NCBI RefSeq assembly: GCF_030160075.1
Contig: NZ_BSNQ01000009.1
Location: 244,295 to 308,294 of the forward strand
Direction: 5' to 3'
Length of the DNA: 64,000 nucleotides
Source of the DNA: Dyella lipolytica
GTDB lineage: Bacteria > Pseudomonadota > Gammaproteobacteria > Xanthomonadales > Rhodanobacteraceae
Of this stretch, positions 28,388 through 36,031 are shown one piece after another. Made by a program: the position numbers and the translations under genes. The stretch's first letter is position 1. Every line of letters begins with the position of its first letter. The notes under the pieces are model-generated. The model ran no database searches. It had not been told where the DNA came from and worked only from the letters and a program-made list of their open reading frames with translations.

Positions 28388-29958
28388 TCATCGATTCGGA
28401 TGTCGTCACCCTGTCGCGTGTGCAATTCGCGCTAACTGCGTTGTACCACTTCCTGTTCGTGCCGCTCACGCTGGGGTTGGTGTGGATGCTGGCGATCATG
28501 GAAAGCGTCTACGTCATGACCGGACGCGAAGTGTGGAAACGCATGGTGCAGTTCTGGGGCGTGCTGTTCGGCATCAATTTCGCCATGGGCGTAGCCACCG
28601 GTATCACCATGGAATTCCAGTTCGGCATGAACTGGGCGTATTACGCGCACTACGTGGGCGATGTATTCGGTACGCCGCTGGCGATCGAGGGACTGATGGC
28701 GTTTTTCCTGGAAGCCACGCTGGTCGGCGTGTTTTTCATGGGTTGGACGCGTATATCGCGGGTGAGTCATTTGTTGGTGACCTGGTTCCTCGCGTTGGGC
28801 ACCAATCTTTCGGCCTTGTGGATTTTGATTGCCAATGCCTGGATGCAGAATCCAGTGGGTGCGAAGTTCAATCCGCAGACGATGCGCATGGAGGTCACGT
28901 CGTTCTCCGATGTGCTGTTCAATCCTGTCGCGCAAGCGAAGTTCGTGCACACCGTGAGTGCGGGCTACGTGGTGGGTTCGATGTTCGTGCTATCGATCAG
29001 CGCCTGGTACCTGCTGCGCGGACGTAACGTCGATTTCGCCAAGCGATCGATGACGGTAGCGGCCAGCTTCGGTCTCGCCGCGGCGCTTTCAGTGGTGGTG
29101 CTGGGCGATGAATCCGGCTATGCCGTCTCCGAAAACCAGAAAATGAAGATGGCCGCCATCGAGGCCATGTGGGAAACGGAACCGCCGCCGGCTTCGTTCA
29201 CGGTCTTCGGCATTCCGGACGTCCAGAACCGCACGACGCATTTTGCGCTGCACGTACCTTGGGTGATGGGCCTGATCGGCACCCGCTCGCTCGATAAGCC
29301 CATACCGGGTATCAACAATCTGGTGGAGGACACCAAGGGCAAGATCGGTGACGGTATCCAAGCCTACGATGCGATGCTGACCCTACGCAAAAACCCGAAT
29401 GACGCGCAGGCCAACGCCACGCTCTCGCAGTACGACGGTGACATGGGCTATGCGCTGCTGCTCAAGCGTTACGTTGCCGATCCGCGCCAGGCCACGCCGG
29501 CGGATATCCAGAAAGCGGCCGACTCCACCATTCCGAATGTGCCGGTGCTGTTCTGGGCGTTCCGCATCATGGTTGCCTGCGGCTTCTACTTCATCGCACT
29601 GTTTGCTTATGCGTTCTGGCTCGCCAGCAAGCGGCAGCTCGACAACAAGCGCTGGTTTCTGCGGCTAGCGCTCTGCAGCCTGCCGCTGCCATGGGTCGCT
29701 GCCGAGCTGGGCTGGGTCGTGGCCGAATACGGCCGGCAACCGTGGGCGATCGAAGGCATTCTTCCCACCTCGCTGGGCGTGTCGTCGCTGACCGCCGGTC
29801 AGGTGTGGACATCGCTTGGCGGCTTCGTGCTGTTTTACACCGCGCTGGCAGTGATCGATGCCACCTTGATGGCCAAGTACGCGCGCAAGGGACCGGATGA
29901 ATTGGGTCTGTGGCCGGCGCGCGATATCGATCCTGCGTACAGCACAAGCAAAGCTTAG
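28384..29958 (+). CDS. cydA: Cytochrome bd ubiquinol oxidase subunit I
   Basis: The start at 28384 gives 524 residues beginning MIIDSDVVTLSRVQFALTAL. This is the haem-bearing subunit of the high-affinity bd quinol oxidase. The H in VQFALTALYHFLF, the E/GMNWAYYAHYVGDVFG region and the C-terminal GRQPWAIEGILPT motif, typical of CydA, are visible, with about nine membrane helices. The quinol-binding Q loop between helices 6 and 7 contains WETEPPPASF. It is translationally coupled to cydP and followed by cydB. Confidence 0.97.
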   Translation: MIIDSDVVTLSRVQFALTALYHFLFVPLTLGLVWMLAIMESVYVMTGREVWKRMVQFWGVLFGINFAMGVATGITMEFQFGMNWAYYAHYVGDVFGTPLAIEGLMAFFLEATLVGVFFMGWTRISRVSHLLVTWFLALGTNLSALWILIANAWMQNPVGAKFNPQTMRMEVTSFSDVLFNPVAQAKFVHTVSAGYVVGSMFVLSISAWYLLRGRNVDFAKRSMTVAASFGLAAALSVVVLGDESGYAVSENQKMKMAAIEAMWETEPPPASFTVFGIPDVQNRTTHFALHVPWVMGLIGTRSLDKPIPGINNLVEDTKGKIGDGIQAYDAMLTLRKNPNDAQANATLSQYDGDMGYALLLKRYVADPRQATPADIQKAADSTIPNVPVLFWAFRIMVACGFYFIALFAYAFWLASKRQLDNKRWFLRLALCSLPLPWVAAELGWVVAEYGRQPWAIEGILPTSLGVSSLTAGQVWTSLGGFVLFYTALAVIDATLMAKYARKGPDELGLWPARDIDPAYSTSKA

Positions 29959-29967
29959 GAGAACGCC

Positions 29968-31098
29968 ATGTTCGATATCACAACATTGCGGGTGATCTGG
30001 TGGGCCTTGCTCGGCATTCTGCTGATCGGGTTCGCGATCATGGACGGTTTCGATTTCGGCATCGCCGCACTACTGCGTGTGCTGGGCCGCACCGAACACG
30101 AACGCCATGTACTGCTGGAAACCATCGAACCGACCTGGGAAGGCAATCAGGTGTGGTTTGTGCTTGGCGGTGGCGCGAGTTTCGCGGCGTGGCCGATTCT
30201 CTACGCCACGGCTTTTTCCGGTCTTTATCTCGCCTTGGCGCTGGTGCTTCTCGCCTTCATCGTGCGACCGGTGGGTTTCAATTTCCGTAACAAGATGCAC
30301 GATCCGCGCTGGCGTGCAGTGTGGGATGGCGCACTGATCTTTTCCGGCTTTGTGGTGATGCTGATCAGCGGCGTGGCATTCGGCAACCTGTTCCTGGGTT
30401 TGCCGTTTCGCTACGACGATGATCTGCATATGACGTGGCAAGGAGGTTTCTTCGACTTGCTACATCCCTACGCGATACTCGCCGGACTGGTGAGCATCGC
30501 CATGTTGCTGACGCATGGTGCGTGCTGGGCGGCGTATCGCGCCGATCAAGTGATTGCGCAGCGCGCCGCACGTATGGCGCGCTGGATGGCGTTGGCCTAC
30601 GCGATTACCTTTGTCGCCGCCGGCATCTGGCTGGCCTATGGCGTGCCCGGCTACGGGGTAGCGGGGCCGGTGGTAACGGATGGCGTGGCCAATCCTTTGT
30701 TCAAGCAAGTAACGGTCGGTGGCAGTTGGTTTGCCAGCTACATGATGTATCCGTGGTTTTGGCTCGCGCCTGCACTGGGTTTGCTCGGAGCGGTCGGTGT
30801 GCAGTGGACGGTGGGCAAGCTCAGCCTTACCGGCTTCTTGTGCAGCAGTCTGATGGTGGCTGGCACTATCCTCGCAGCCGGCTTCGCGCTGTTTCCGTTC
30901 CTGTTGCCATCGAGCCTCGATCCGCACTCCAGCCTGACAGTGTGGGACGCATCCTCCAGCCATGGCACGCTGCTGCTGATGCTTGGAGCGGTGATCATTT
31001 TCCTGCCCATCATCATCATCTACACCGCTTGGGTGTATCGGGTGATGCGCGGCCGGGTCATGCTGGAAGACGTTCAGCACTCGCACAACAACTACTGA
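29968..31098 (+). CDS. cydB: Cytochrome bd ubiquinol oxidase subunit II
   Basis: The 376-residue membrane protein has the CydB opening ([26 protein letters not shown]) and the [20 protein letters not shown] motif. An AGGAGAA ribosome-binding site lies before the ATG. It forms the core heterodimer with CydA. Length and composition are standard. The cydX small gene follows after 14 bases. Confidence 0.97.
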   Translation: MFDITTLRVIWWALLGILLIGFAIMDGFDFGIAALLRVLGRTEHERHVLLETIEPTWEGNQVWFVLGGGASFAAWPILYATAFSGLYLALALVLLAFIVRPVGFNFRNKMHDPRWRAVWDGALIFSGFVVMLISGVAFGNLFLGLPFRYDDDLHMTWQGGFFDLLHPYAILAGLVSIAMLLTHGACWAAYRADQVIAQRAARMARWMALAYAITFVAAGIWLAYGVPGYGVAGPVVTDGVANPLFKQVTVGGSWFASYMMYPWFWLAPALGLLGAVGVQWTVGKLSLTGFLCSSLMVAGTILAAGFALFPFLLPSSLDPHSSLTVWDASSSHGTLLLMLGAVIIFLPIIIIYTAWVYRVMRGRVMLEDVQHSHNNY

Positions 31099-31112
31099 GA
31101 GGCTAGATCGCC

Positions 31113-31235
31113 ATGTGGTATTTCAGCTGGATATTGGGTCTTGGCCTTGCGTGCGCATTCGCTGTGCTCAACGCGATGTGGTACGAGGTGGATGCGACCG
31201 ACGAAGCGAATCGGGCGAAGGGTGGCAAGGACTGA
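31113..31235 (+). CDS. cydX: Cytochrome bd small subunit CydX
   Basis: A 40-residue open frame begins MWYFSWILGLGLACAF and continues AVLNAMWYE before a charged tail, the hallmark of the CydX/YbgT family, a single-helix subunit that stabilises the bd oxidase haems. GAGAGG lies ten to fifteen bases before the ATG. Its place 14 bases after cydB completes a cydP-cydA-cydB-cydX operon. It is too short for most gene finders. Confidence 0.95.
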   Translation: MWYFSWILGLGLACAFAVLNAMWYEVDATDEANRAKGGKD

Positions 31236-31275
31236 GCCCCTCTCCCTCCGGGAGAGGGGTTGGGGTGAGGGTACG
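31236..31275 (+). repeat. REP-like palindrome, copy 2
   Basis: The arms CCCCTCTCCC and GGGAGAGGGG with loop TCC are followed by TTGGGGTGAGGGT. The element starts right after the cydX stop and may also serve as its terminator or mRNA end. Confidence 0.87.
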
Positions 31276-31311
31276 ATGCTTGCGTAAATGTTCGATATTT
31301 GGCTCCGACCG

Positions 31312-31360
31312 AACCCTCATCCGCCTGTCGGCACCTTCTCCCAAAGGGAGAAGGGTCAGG
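31312..31360 (-). repeat. REP-like palindrome, copy 3, inverted
   Basis: The arms CCTTCTCCC and GGGAGAAGG enclose AAA and are preceded by ACCCTCATCCGCCTGTCGGCA. Read on the minus strand this is the same palindrome-plus-GGATGAGGGT layout as copy 2, in the opposite direction. The two form a facing pair between the cydX and pepP 3' ends. Confidence 0.83.
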
Positions 31361-31391
31361 TGTTGAGCTGTAACGCAAGACCGGGATTAGC

Positions 31392-32744
31392 TCACCGCCG
31401 GCCCGCGAGCAACGCTTCGATGGCATCCGGATCCCTGGGCACCGCAGCGGTAAGCACTTCATTACCGTCGCGCATCACGGCTACGTCGTCTTCGATGCGG
31501 ATACCGATGCCGCGCCACGCCTCGGGCACCGACATATCGTCCGGAGCGATGTAGATACCCGGCTCGACGGTGAGCACCATGCCGGGCTCGAGCAGGCGCG
31601 GTTCGCCGTCGACGCGATAGTCGCCCACGTCGTGTACATCCAGGCCAAGCCAATGGCTGGTTTTGGCCGGGAAAAACCGTTTGTAGCTGCCTTCGGCGAT
31701 CGCTTCGGCCGGTGCGCTTTTGAGTAGACCGAGTGCGCACAAACCCTCGGTGATCACATGCACCGCGACGTCGTGCGGCGTGTTGTAGGACCGACCCGGC
31801 TGCACTTCGTCGATGGCCGCCAGTTGCGCGGTGAGCACTACTTCGTACAAGGCGCGTTGTTCGCGACTGAAACGTCCGTTGATCGGAAAACTGCGACTGA
31901 TATCCGATGCATAGCACTCCAGCTCCGCGCCCGCATCGATCAACAGCATGTCGCCGTTTTTCAGCGATGCGCGATTGGCCTGGTAATGCATGGTGCAGGC
32001 GTTGACGCCCCCCGCAACAATCGGCGGAAACGCCGCTACCGCGCCGCGCGTGCGCATGACACGCAACAGTTCAGCCTCCACCTCATATTCATGACGACCT
32101 GCGCGCGCCAGCGCCATGGCCGCCAGATGCGCTTCGGCCGCGATCGCGGCGGAGGCACGCATCAATTTCAATTCCGCACGCGATTTGTACAGGCGCAGAT
32201 CGTGCAGCAGATGACCCAACGCCACGAACTCCTTAGGCACCACGCCGCCGCCACGCAGTTGGCGCAGGCGGCGCATCCAGCCGAGCAGCTGTGCATCGAA
32301 CTGCGGTTCGCGGCCGAAATGACAGTAGACGCGCCCCCTGCCCTCGATCATGCCGGGCAGGATGTCGTCAATATCGTCGATGGGGAACGCATCATCCATG
32401 CCGTAGTCGGCGACCGCACGTTCCGTGCCGATCGATTCGCCATGCCAGCGTTCGCGCTCCGGATCGCGCTCGCGACAGAACAGCACCGTTTCGCCGTGCT
32501 GGCGTCCCGGCAACAGCGCCAGTACGGCATCAGGCTCGGGAAAACCGCTGAGATAATGGAAATCCGAATCTTGCCGATACGGCCACGCCGCATCCGCATT
32601 GCGCATGCGTTCGGGGGCGGTGGCGATCAGTACCACGGCGTCCGGTCCCGCCATTTTCATCAACTGGCGGCGTCGGCGCGCGAATTCGTCGGGGGCGATG
32701 CTCAATGCAGGGTGTTGCTGGATGGTTGGTTGGGAATGTGGCAT
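31392..32744 (-). CDS. pepP: Xaa-Pro aminopeptidase
   Basis: The 450-residue M24B metallopeptidase removes N-terminal residues that precede proline. Metal ligands lie in LLIDAGAELECYASDISRSFP, LGLDVHDVG, LTVEPGIYI and IRIEDDV. It overlaps ygfB by 43 bases if ATG 32744 is used. A TTG at 32705, which overlaps the ygfB stop as TTGA, would give an N-terminus aligned with E. coli PepP (SIAPDEFARRRRQLM); neither has a good ribosome-binding site. The ygfB-pepP pairing matches the E. coli neighbourhood. Confidence 0.94.
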   Translation of the reverse strand: MPHSQPTIQQHPALSIAPDEFARRRRQLMKMAGPDAVVLIATAPERMRNADAAWPYRQDSDFHYLSGFPEPDAVLALLPGRQHGETVLFCRERDPERERWHGESIGTERAVADYGMDDAFPIDDIDDILPGMIEGRGRVYCHFGREPQFDAQLLGWMRRLRQLRGGGVVPKEFVALGHLLHDLRLYKSRAELKLMRASAAIAAEAHLAAMALARAGRHEYEVEAELLRVMRTRGAVAAFPPIVAGGVNACTMHYQANRASLKNGDMLLIDAGAELECYASDISRSFPINGRFSREQRALYEVVLTAQLAAIDEVQPGRSYNTPHDVAVHVITEGLCALGLLKSAPAEAIAEGSYKRFFPAKTSHWLGLDVHDVGDYRVDGEPRLLEPGMVLTVEPGIYIAPDDMSVPEAWRGIGIRIEDDVAVMRDGNEVLTAAVPRDPDAIEALLAGRR

Positions 32745-33265
32745 TCGGTGAACAACAGCATGGCACCCATGCGCACAAATTCGTGCACTTCGATCAGGGC
32801 ATCTTCGTCCTCGTCTTCATCGCCGAAATCCAGCGAGGACGCAGCGATGGCGCCGAGATCGCGCATCACTTCCTTACTCTCATCCGAAAGCCGACCATGT
32901 GCATCGGGGCCACCCAGACCGAACCCGCCAAGGAAACCACGACACCAGTCGACCAAGGCATCGGCGCGTTCGGGCAAGGGACGGTCATCGGCCGGTAGCA
33001 GCGGCTCGAAGCCCAGTTCGGGATCGGCCAGCTCGGCTTCGCTTTGGCGGACTAGTTGATCCAGCACGGCCTGATCGGTACCGCCTACCGTGATACCGCC
33101 GGCATCCAGATGCAGTACTTCCAGCAACGGCCGCCGGCCCAGCCGGCCGTTGCCGGCCAGAAAACCGCATAAGGATCCATGCACTTCGCTGGCGCTAATG
33201 GCTAGCCGCAGGTGCGCTATGACATCGTCCAGTTCGTCGTAACCGATCAGCTCGGGGGCGGCCAT
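32702..33265 (-). CDS. ygfB: UPF0149 family protein YgfB
   Basis: The 187-residue acidic protein has the YgfB family blocks (SEVHGSLCGFLAGN, WCRGFLGGFGL) and an Asp/Glu-rich run (DFGDEDEDEDAL) near residue 150. GGAG lies seven bases before the ATG. In Pseudomonas a YgfB homologue influences AmpDh3 and beta-lactam resistance; the role in this group is not known to me. It precedes pepP and is divergent from TIGR02449-zapA. Confidence 0.92.
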   Translation of the reverse strand: MAAPELIGYDELDDVIAHLRLAISASEVHGSLCGFLAGNGRLGRRPLLEVLHLDAGGITVGGTDQAVLDQLVRQSEAELADPELGFEPLLPADDRPLPERADALVDWCRGFLGGFGLGGPDAHGRLSDESKEVMRDLGAIAASSLDFGDEDEDEDALIEVHEFVRMGAMLLFTECHIPNQPSSNTLH

Positions 33266-33366
33266 CGCGGACTCCTTTTAACAGCTAAAGCACAAGTTTA
33301 ATGCAGACCTTTACCCCAACGGCTCAGCCAGCAGATTTCTATCGGCGTCCTGATATAGTTCAACGC

Positions 33367-33591
33367 ATGAAGACGCCCGACTCTGCCCAGTTTGAGCTTG
33401 CCGCCCTAAGCCAGCAGCTTGATCGGCTGCTCGAGCATGTGCACCGGTTAAACGAAGAAAATCGCAGCCTGCGTCATAGCCAGGAACAGCTGGCGAACGA
33501 ACGCGCCGGCTTATTGGCACGCAACGAACAGGCGCGTAGCCGGGTGGAGGCCATGATCCAACGACTCAAGGCGCTCGAAAGCAATGGCTGA
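33367..33591 (+). CDS. TIGR02449 family coiled-coil protein (ZapB-like)
   Basis: Starting at ATG 33367, the 74-residue product is nearly all coiled coil, with a Leu/Gln/Arg heptad pattern (LSQQLDRLLEHVHRLNEEN). The same short family stands before zapA in many gammaproteobacteria. It overlaps zapA by eight bases. A ZapB-like role in division-ring organisation is inferred from shape and position. Confidence 0.9.
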   Translation: MKTPDSAQFELAALSQQLDRLLEHVHRLNEENRSLRHSQEQLANERAGLLARNEQARSRVEAMIQRLKALESNG

Positions 33592-33925
33592 CGTCATCAG
33601 CACAACTACCAACGAACCGGTCGCACTGCGACTGATCGATCGCGAATTCCTTATCGCCTGCCCGCCTGAAGAGCGCGAAGGTTTGCTGGAAGCGGCGAAT
33701 TTTCTCGATCGCAAAATGCGCGAACTGCGTGCACATGCCAGAACGCCGGGTTTCGATCGCCTCGCAGTGCTCGCCGCGATCAGCATCACGCACGAATACC
33801 TGAAATTGCAGAAACGACCCGCTGCCAGCGCAGAAAACAACAGCGTGTCTGAACCAGGCATCGCCGAAAGCTTGGCTGCATTGCGTCGCAAGCTTGAAGC
33901 GACACTGGATACACAACTAAAATAG
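33584..33925 (+). CDS. zapA: Cell division protein ZapA
   Basis: The 113-residue protein has the ZapA N-terminal domain (VALRLIDREFLIACPPEEREGLLEAANFLDRKMRELR) and a C-terminal coiled coil. ZapA cross-links FtsZ filaments at midcell. The order TIGR02449-zapA-6S RNA-fau is the classic gammaproteobacterial block. The 3' end of the gene carries the 6S RNA promoter. Confidence 0.95.
   Translation: MADVISTTTNEPVALRLIDREFLIACPPEEREGLLEAANFLDRKMRELRAHARTPGFDRLAVLAAISITHEYLKLQKRPAASAENNSVSEPGIAESLAALRRKLEATLDTQLK
33894..33923 (+). promoter_or_regulatory. 6S RNA promoter inside the 3' end of zapA
   Basis: TTGAAG (33894-33899) and TAAAAT (33918-33923) are 18 bases apart, and the first base of the predicted 6S closing stem is eight bases after the -10 box, where initiation is expected. 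Confidence 0.78.
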
Positions 33926-33930
33926 TCCTC

Positions 33931-34120
33931 GGCGTTTTCTGCGGTGTGCGCCAGCACACTCTTACATTTGCCTTGTTCCTAAATACGGCCCCGGGACGGT
34001 TACTTAAGTCTGTTGTGCATGTCCGCCGCGTGCGGAAAGCCTCGAAGGCTTGATTTCCCTCCCACCTGATCCCTCTCGGATCAAGGTCGTTTGGTGAGCA
34101 GCGGCATCGCGGTTGACGCC
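33931..34120 (+). ncRNA. ssrS: 6S RNA (RNA polymerase regulator)
   Basis: The region between zapA and fau holds 6S RNA. The ends pair: GGCGTTTTCTGCGGTG at 33931-33946 with CATCGCGGTTGACGCC at 34105-34120, using two GU pairs and a two-by-two internal loop. Inside, GTGCATGTCCGCCGCGTGCGG then AAAGCCT matches the E. coli GAGCATGCTCGG...CCGAGAAGCCT section, and CACCTGATCC...GGATCAAGG...GCGGCATC matches the E. coli 3' half. 6S RNA binds sigma-70 RNA polymerase in stationary phase. Length is near 190 bases, as usual. Confidence 0.92.
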
Positions 34121-34135
34121 ACCTCATTCCCAGCC

Positions 34136-34160
34136 CGGATGCCGCCCAAAGCGGCATCCG
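34136..34160 (+). terminator. Hairpin after 6S RNA, in the fau leader
   Basis: A perfect ten-base stem CGGATGCCGC / GCGGCATCCG with loop CCAAA lies 16 bases past the 6S end. There is no T run after it, so it is more likely a processing or stability signal, or a weak terminator, in the 6S-fau transcript. Confidence 0.55.
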
Positions 34161-34198
34161 GGGAGCGGATCGCCAGCTGCCTTCAGGAGACGCGCGAC

Positions 34199-34816
34199 GT
34201 GGATGCCGCCGCACGACGCCGTGAGCTACGCCAGCGCTTGGCCGAACGCCGCCGCGCGCTGACCCCACCCCAGCGCATGGCCGCCGCCCAGGGCCTGCGA
34301 CGCAGCCTGGAGCACCTTCCCGAATACCATACGGACAGTCGCGTGGCCGGCTACTGGGCCTGCGACGGCGAGTTGCCGCTGAATCTGGTGATCCCGCCCT
34401 TGGCAACGCGCGGGCAGCAGTTCCTGTTGCCGCTGATCGGCCAGGACAACCTGTTGCGCTTTGCGCCCTGGACCGCTGGCGACGCCGTGCAGCCCAACCG
34501 TTTCGGCATCCCCGAGCCGGTGACGCCGCACGAATGGTTCGCCCCGTTCCAGCTAGATCTGGTCTTGGTGCCCCTGCTTGCCTTCGACCGCCGCGGCAAC
34601 CGGCTCGGCTACGGCGGCGGCTATTACGACCGCAGCTTCGCCTTTCTCAGGGACCAGCTGCGCCCGACCGAGCCACTGCTGGTAGGCATCGCCTATGATT
34701 TCCAGGAATTGTCGGACATCGCGCCCGAACGCTGGGACGTAACGCTGGACTTTGTCGCGACCGACCGGGAACTGATCGATTGCCGCACCGATACCGCGGG
34801 AGATGCCAGCGCATGA
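34199..34816 (+). CDS. fau: 5-formyltetrahydrofolate cyclo-ligase
   Basis: The frame is open from inside the 6S gene, but GTG 34199, seven bases after GGAG, gives a family-length 205-residue protein. The ATP/folate motif NRLGYGGGYYDRSFAFL and the end segment DVTLDFVATDREL are typical of the YgfA/MTHFS family. The enzyme recycles 5-formyl-THF to 5,10-methenyl-THF. As in E. coli, it is transcribed behind 6S RNA and may be partly co-transcribed. Confidence 0.94.
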   Translation: MDAAARRRELRQRLAERRRALTPPQRMAAAQGLRRSLEHLPEYHTDSRVAGYWACDGELPLNLVIPPLATRGQQFLLPLIGQDNLLRFAPWTAGDAVQPNRFGIPEPVTPHEWFAPFQLDLVLVPLLAFDRRGNRLGYGGGYYDRSFAFLRDQLRPTEPLLVGIAYDFQELSDIAPERWDVTLDFVATDRELIDCRTDTAGDASA

Positions 34817-35265
34817 ACTATTGGGTGATGAAATCCGAGCCGGATACGTTTTCCATCGACGATCTCAAGCGCAAGAAACGCGAGGCATGGGACGGTGTGC
34901 GCAACTATCAGGCGCGCAATTTCATGCGCGATGGCATGCGCGTGGGTGACGGCGTGTTTTTCTATCATTCCAACTGCGCGGAGCCCGGCATCGCAGGCAT
35001 CGCCGAAGTGGCGACCGACGCGTATCCCGATCCCAGCCAGTTCGACCCCAAGAGCCAATACTTCGATCCCGGCAGTTCGCGCGACAATCCACGCTGGATG
35101 CTGGTGGACGTGAAGTTCGTCAAGAAGCTCACGCGCGTCATCACGCTGAAGGAGTTGCAGGCGCAGCCGAATCTCACCGACATGGCGCTCGTGCGCAAGG
35201 GCAATCGGCTTTCGGTGATGCCGGTAACTGCCGCCGAATGGCGCGCGATCCTCGCGCTGGAATGA
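34813..35265 (+). CDS. EVE domain protein
   Basis: The 150-residue product starts [18 protein letters not shown], the sign of the EVE family (PUA-like fold), and includes [23 protein letters not shown] and [15 protein letters not shown] domains bind modified bases, often in RNA or DNA defence settings, but this stand-alone thymocyte-protein-like form is widespread in Proteobacteria. The start overlaps the fau stop by four bases. Confidence 0.93.
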   Translation: MNYWVMKSEPDTFSIDDLKRKKREAWDGVRNYQARNFMRDGMRVGDGVFFYHSNCAEPGIAGIAEVATDAYPDPSQFDPKSQYFDPGSSRDNPRWMLVDVKFVKKLTRVITLKELQAQPNLTDMALVRKGNRLSVMPVTAAEWRAILALE

Positions 35266-35293
35266 TCCCCTCTCCCATCACGGAATCCCTCCC

Positions 35294-35947
35294 ATGAACA
35301 GCAATGCGAATCCTGCCAACGAGAAGCGCCTCGCAGGCGAAGCGGCCATCCGCTACGTCGAGGACGGTGCCGTTGTCGGCGTCGGCACTGGCTCCACGGT
35401 GGCGTTTTTCATCGATGCGCTGGCCAGCATCAAGGATCGTATCCAGGGTGCGGTGTCCAGCTCGGAGCAATCCACAGCGCAATTGAAGAAACACGGTATT
35501 CCGGTGTTCGATCTCAATGCCACCGGCCCCTTGGCACTGTATGTCGACGGCGCCGACGAATGCGATCCGCACAAGCGTCTGATCAAGGGCGGTGGCGCGG
35601 CACTGACACGCGAGAAGATCATCGCGCAGGCTGCGCAGAAGTTTGTTTGCATCATCGATTCGGGCAAGCGCGTGGACCTGCTCGGCAAATTTCCACTACC
35701 GATCGAGGTGATTCCGATGGCGCGCAGCTTGATCGGGCGCGAGATCGTGAAGCGTGGAGGTAATCCAGTGTGGCGCGATGGCGTGGTGACCGACAACGGC
35801 AACTGGATTATCGACGTGCATGGCTGGCAGATTGCCGATCCGGTGACGCTGGAAAGTGAGCTCAATCAGATTCCGGGGATCGTTTCGGTAGGGTTGTTTG
35901 CGCGGCGGCCCGCTGATGTGGTGTTGATCGGCGACAAAGTGATGTGA
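35294..35947 (+). CDS. rpiA: Ribose-5-phosphate isomerase A
   Basis: The 217-residue enzyme interconverts ribose-5-phosphate and ribulose-5-phosphate. It has [15 protein letters not shown] near residue 30, the DGADE motif and [12 protein letters not shown]. The gene closes the fau-EVE-rpiA run, also seen in E. coli relatives. A diverged copy of 85 bases of its 3' part (counterpart 35772-35856) lies at 39295-39379, beyond the TonB receptor gene. Confidence 0.97.
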   Translation: MNSNANPANEKRLAGEAAIRYVEDGAVVGVGTGSTVAFFIDALASIKDRIQGAVSSSEQSTAQLKKHGIPVFDLNATGPLALYVDGADECDPHKRLIKGGGAALTREKIIAQAAQKFVCIIDSGKRVDLLGKFPLPIEVIPMARSLIGREIVKRGGNPVWRDGVVTDNGNWIIDVHGWQIADPVTLESELNQIPGIVSVGLFARRPADVVLIGDKVM

Positions 35948-35981
35948 CGAAAGGTTTGTCGAAGCACGCTGTCACTGAATG

Positions 35982-36011
35982 AAAAAGCCCCGCCAGACGG
36001 CGGGGCTTTTT
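35982..36011. terminator. Bidirectional terminator of rpiA and the TonB receptor gene
   Basis: The 13-base perfect arms AAAAAGCCCCGCC and GGCGGGGCTTTTT with loop AGAC work on both strands. A near twin stands at 39412-39441. Confidence 0.93.
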
Positions 36012-36031
36012 CTTGTTTCATAAGTCCTTGC

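Noticed and set aside
34091-34198. fau start at TTG 34091 inside the 6S RNA, or at ATG 34139
   Set aside because: The first lies within the RNA gene, the second inside a perfect hairpin. GTG 34199 has a strong ribosome-binding site and gives the family length.
34813-35265. EVE-domain gene as a sign of a defence island
   Set aside because: The neighbours are housekeeping genes (fau, rpiA), and this stand-alone EVE protein is widespread in Proteobacteria.
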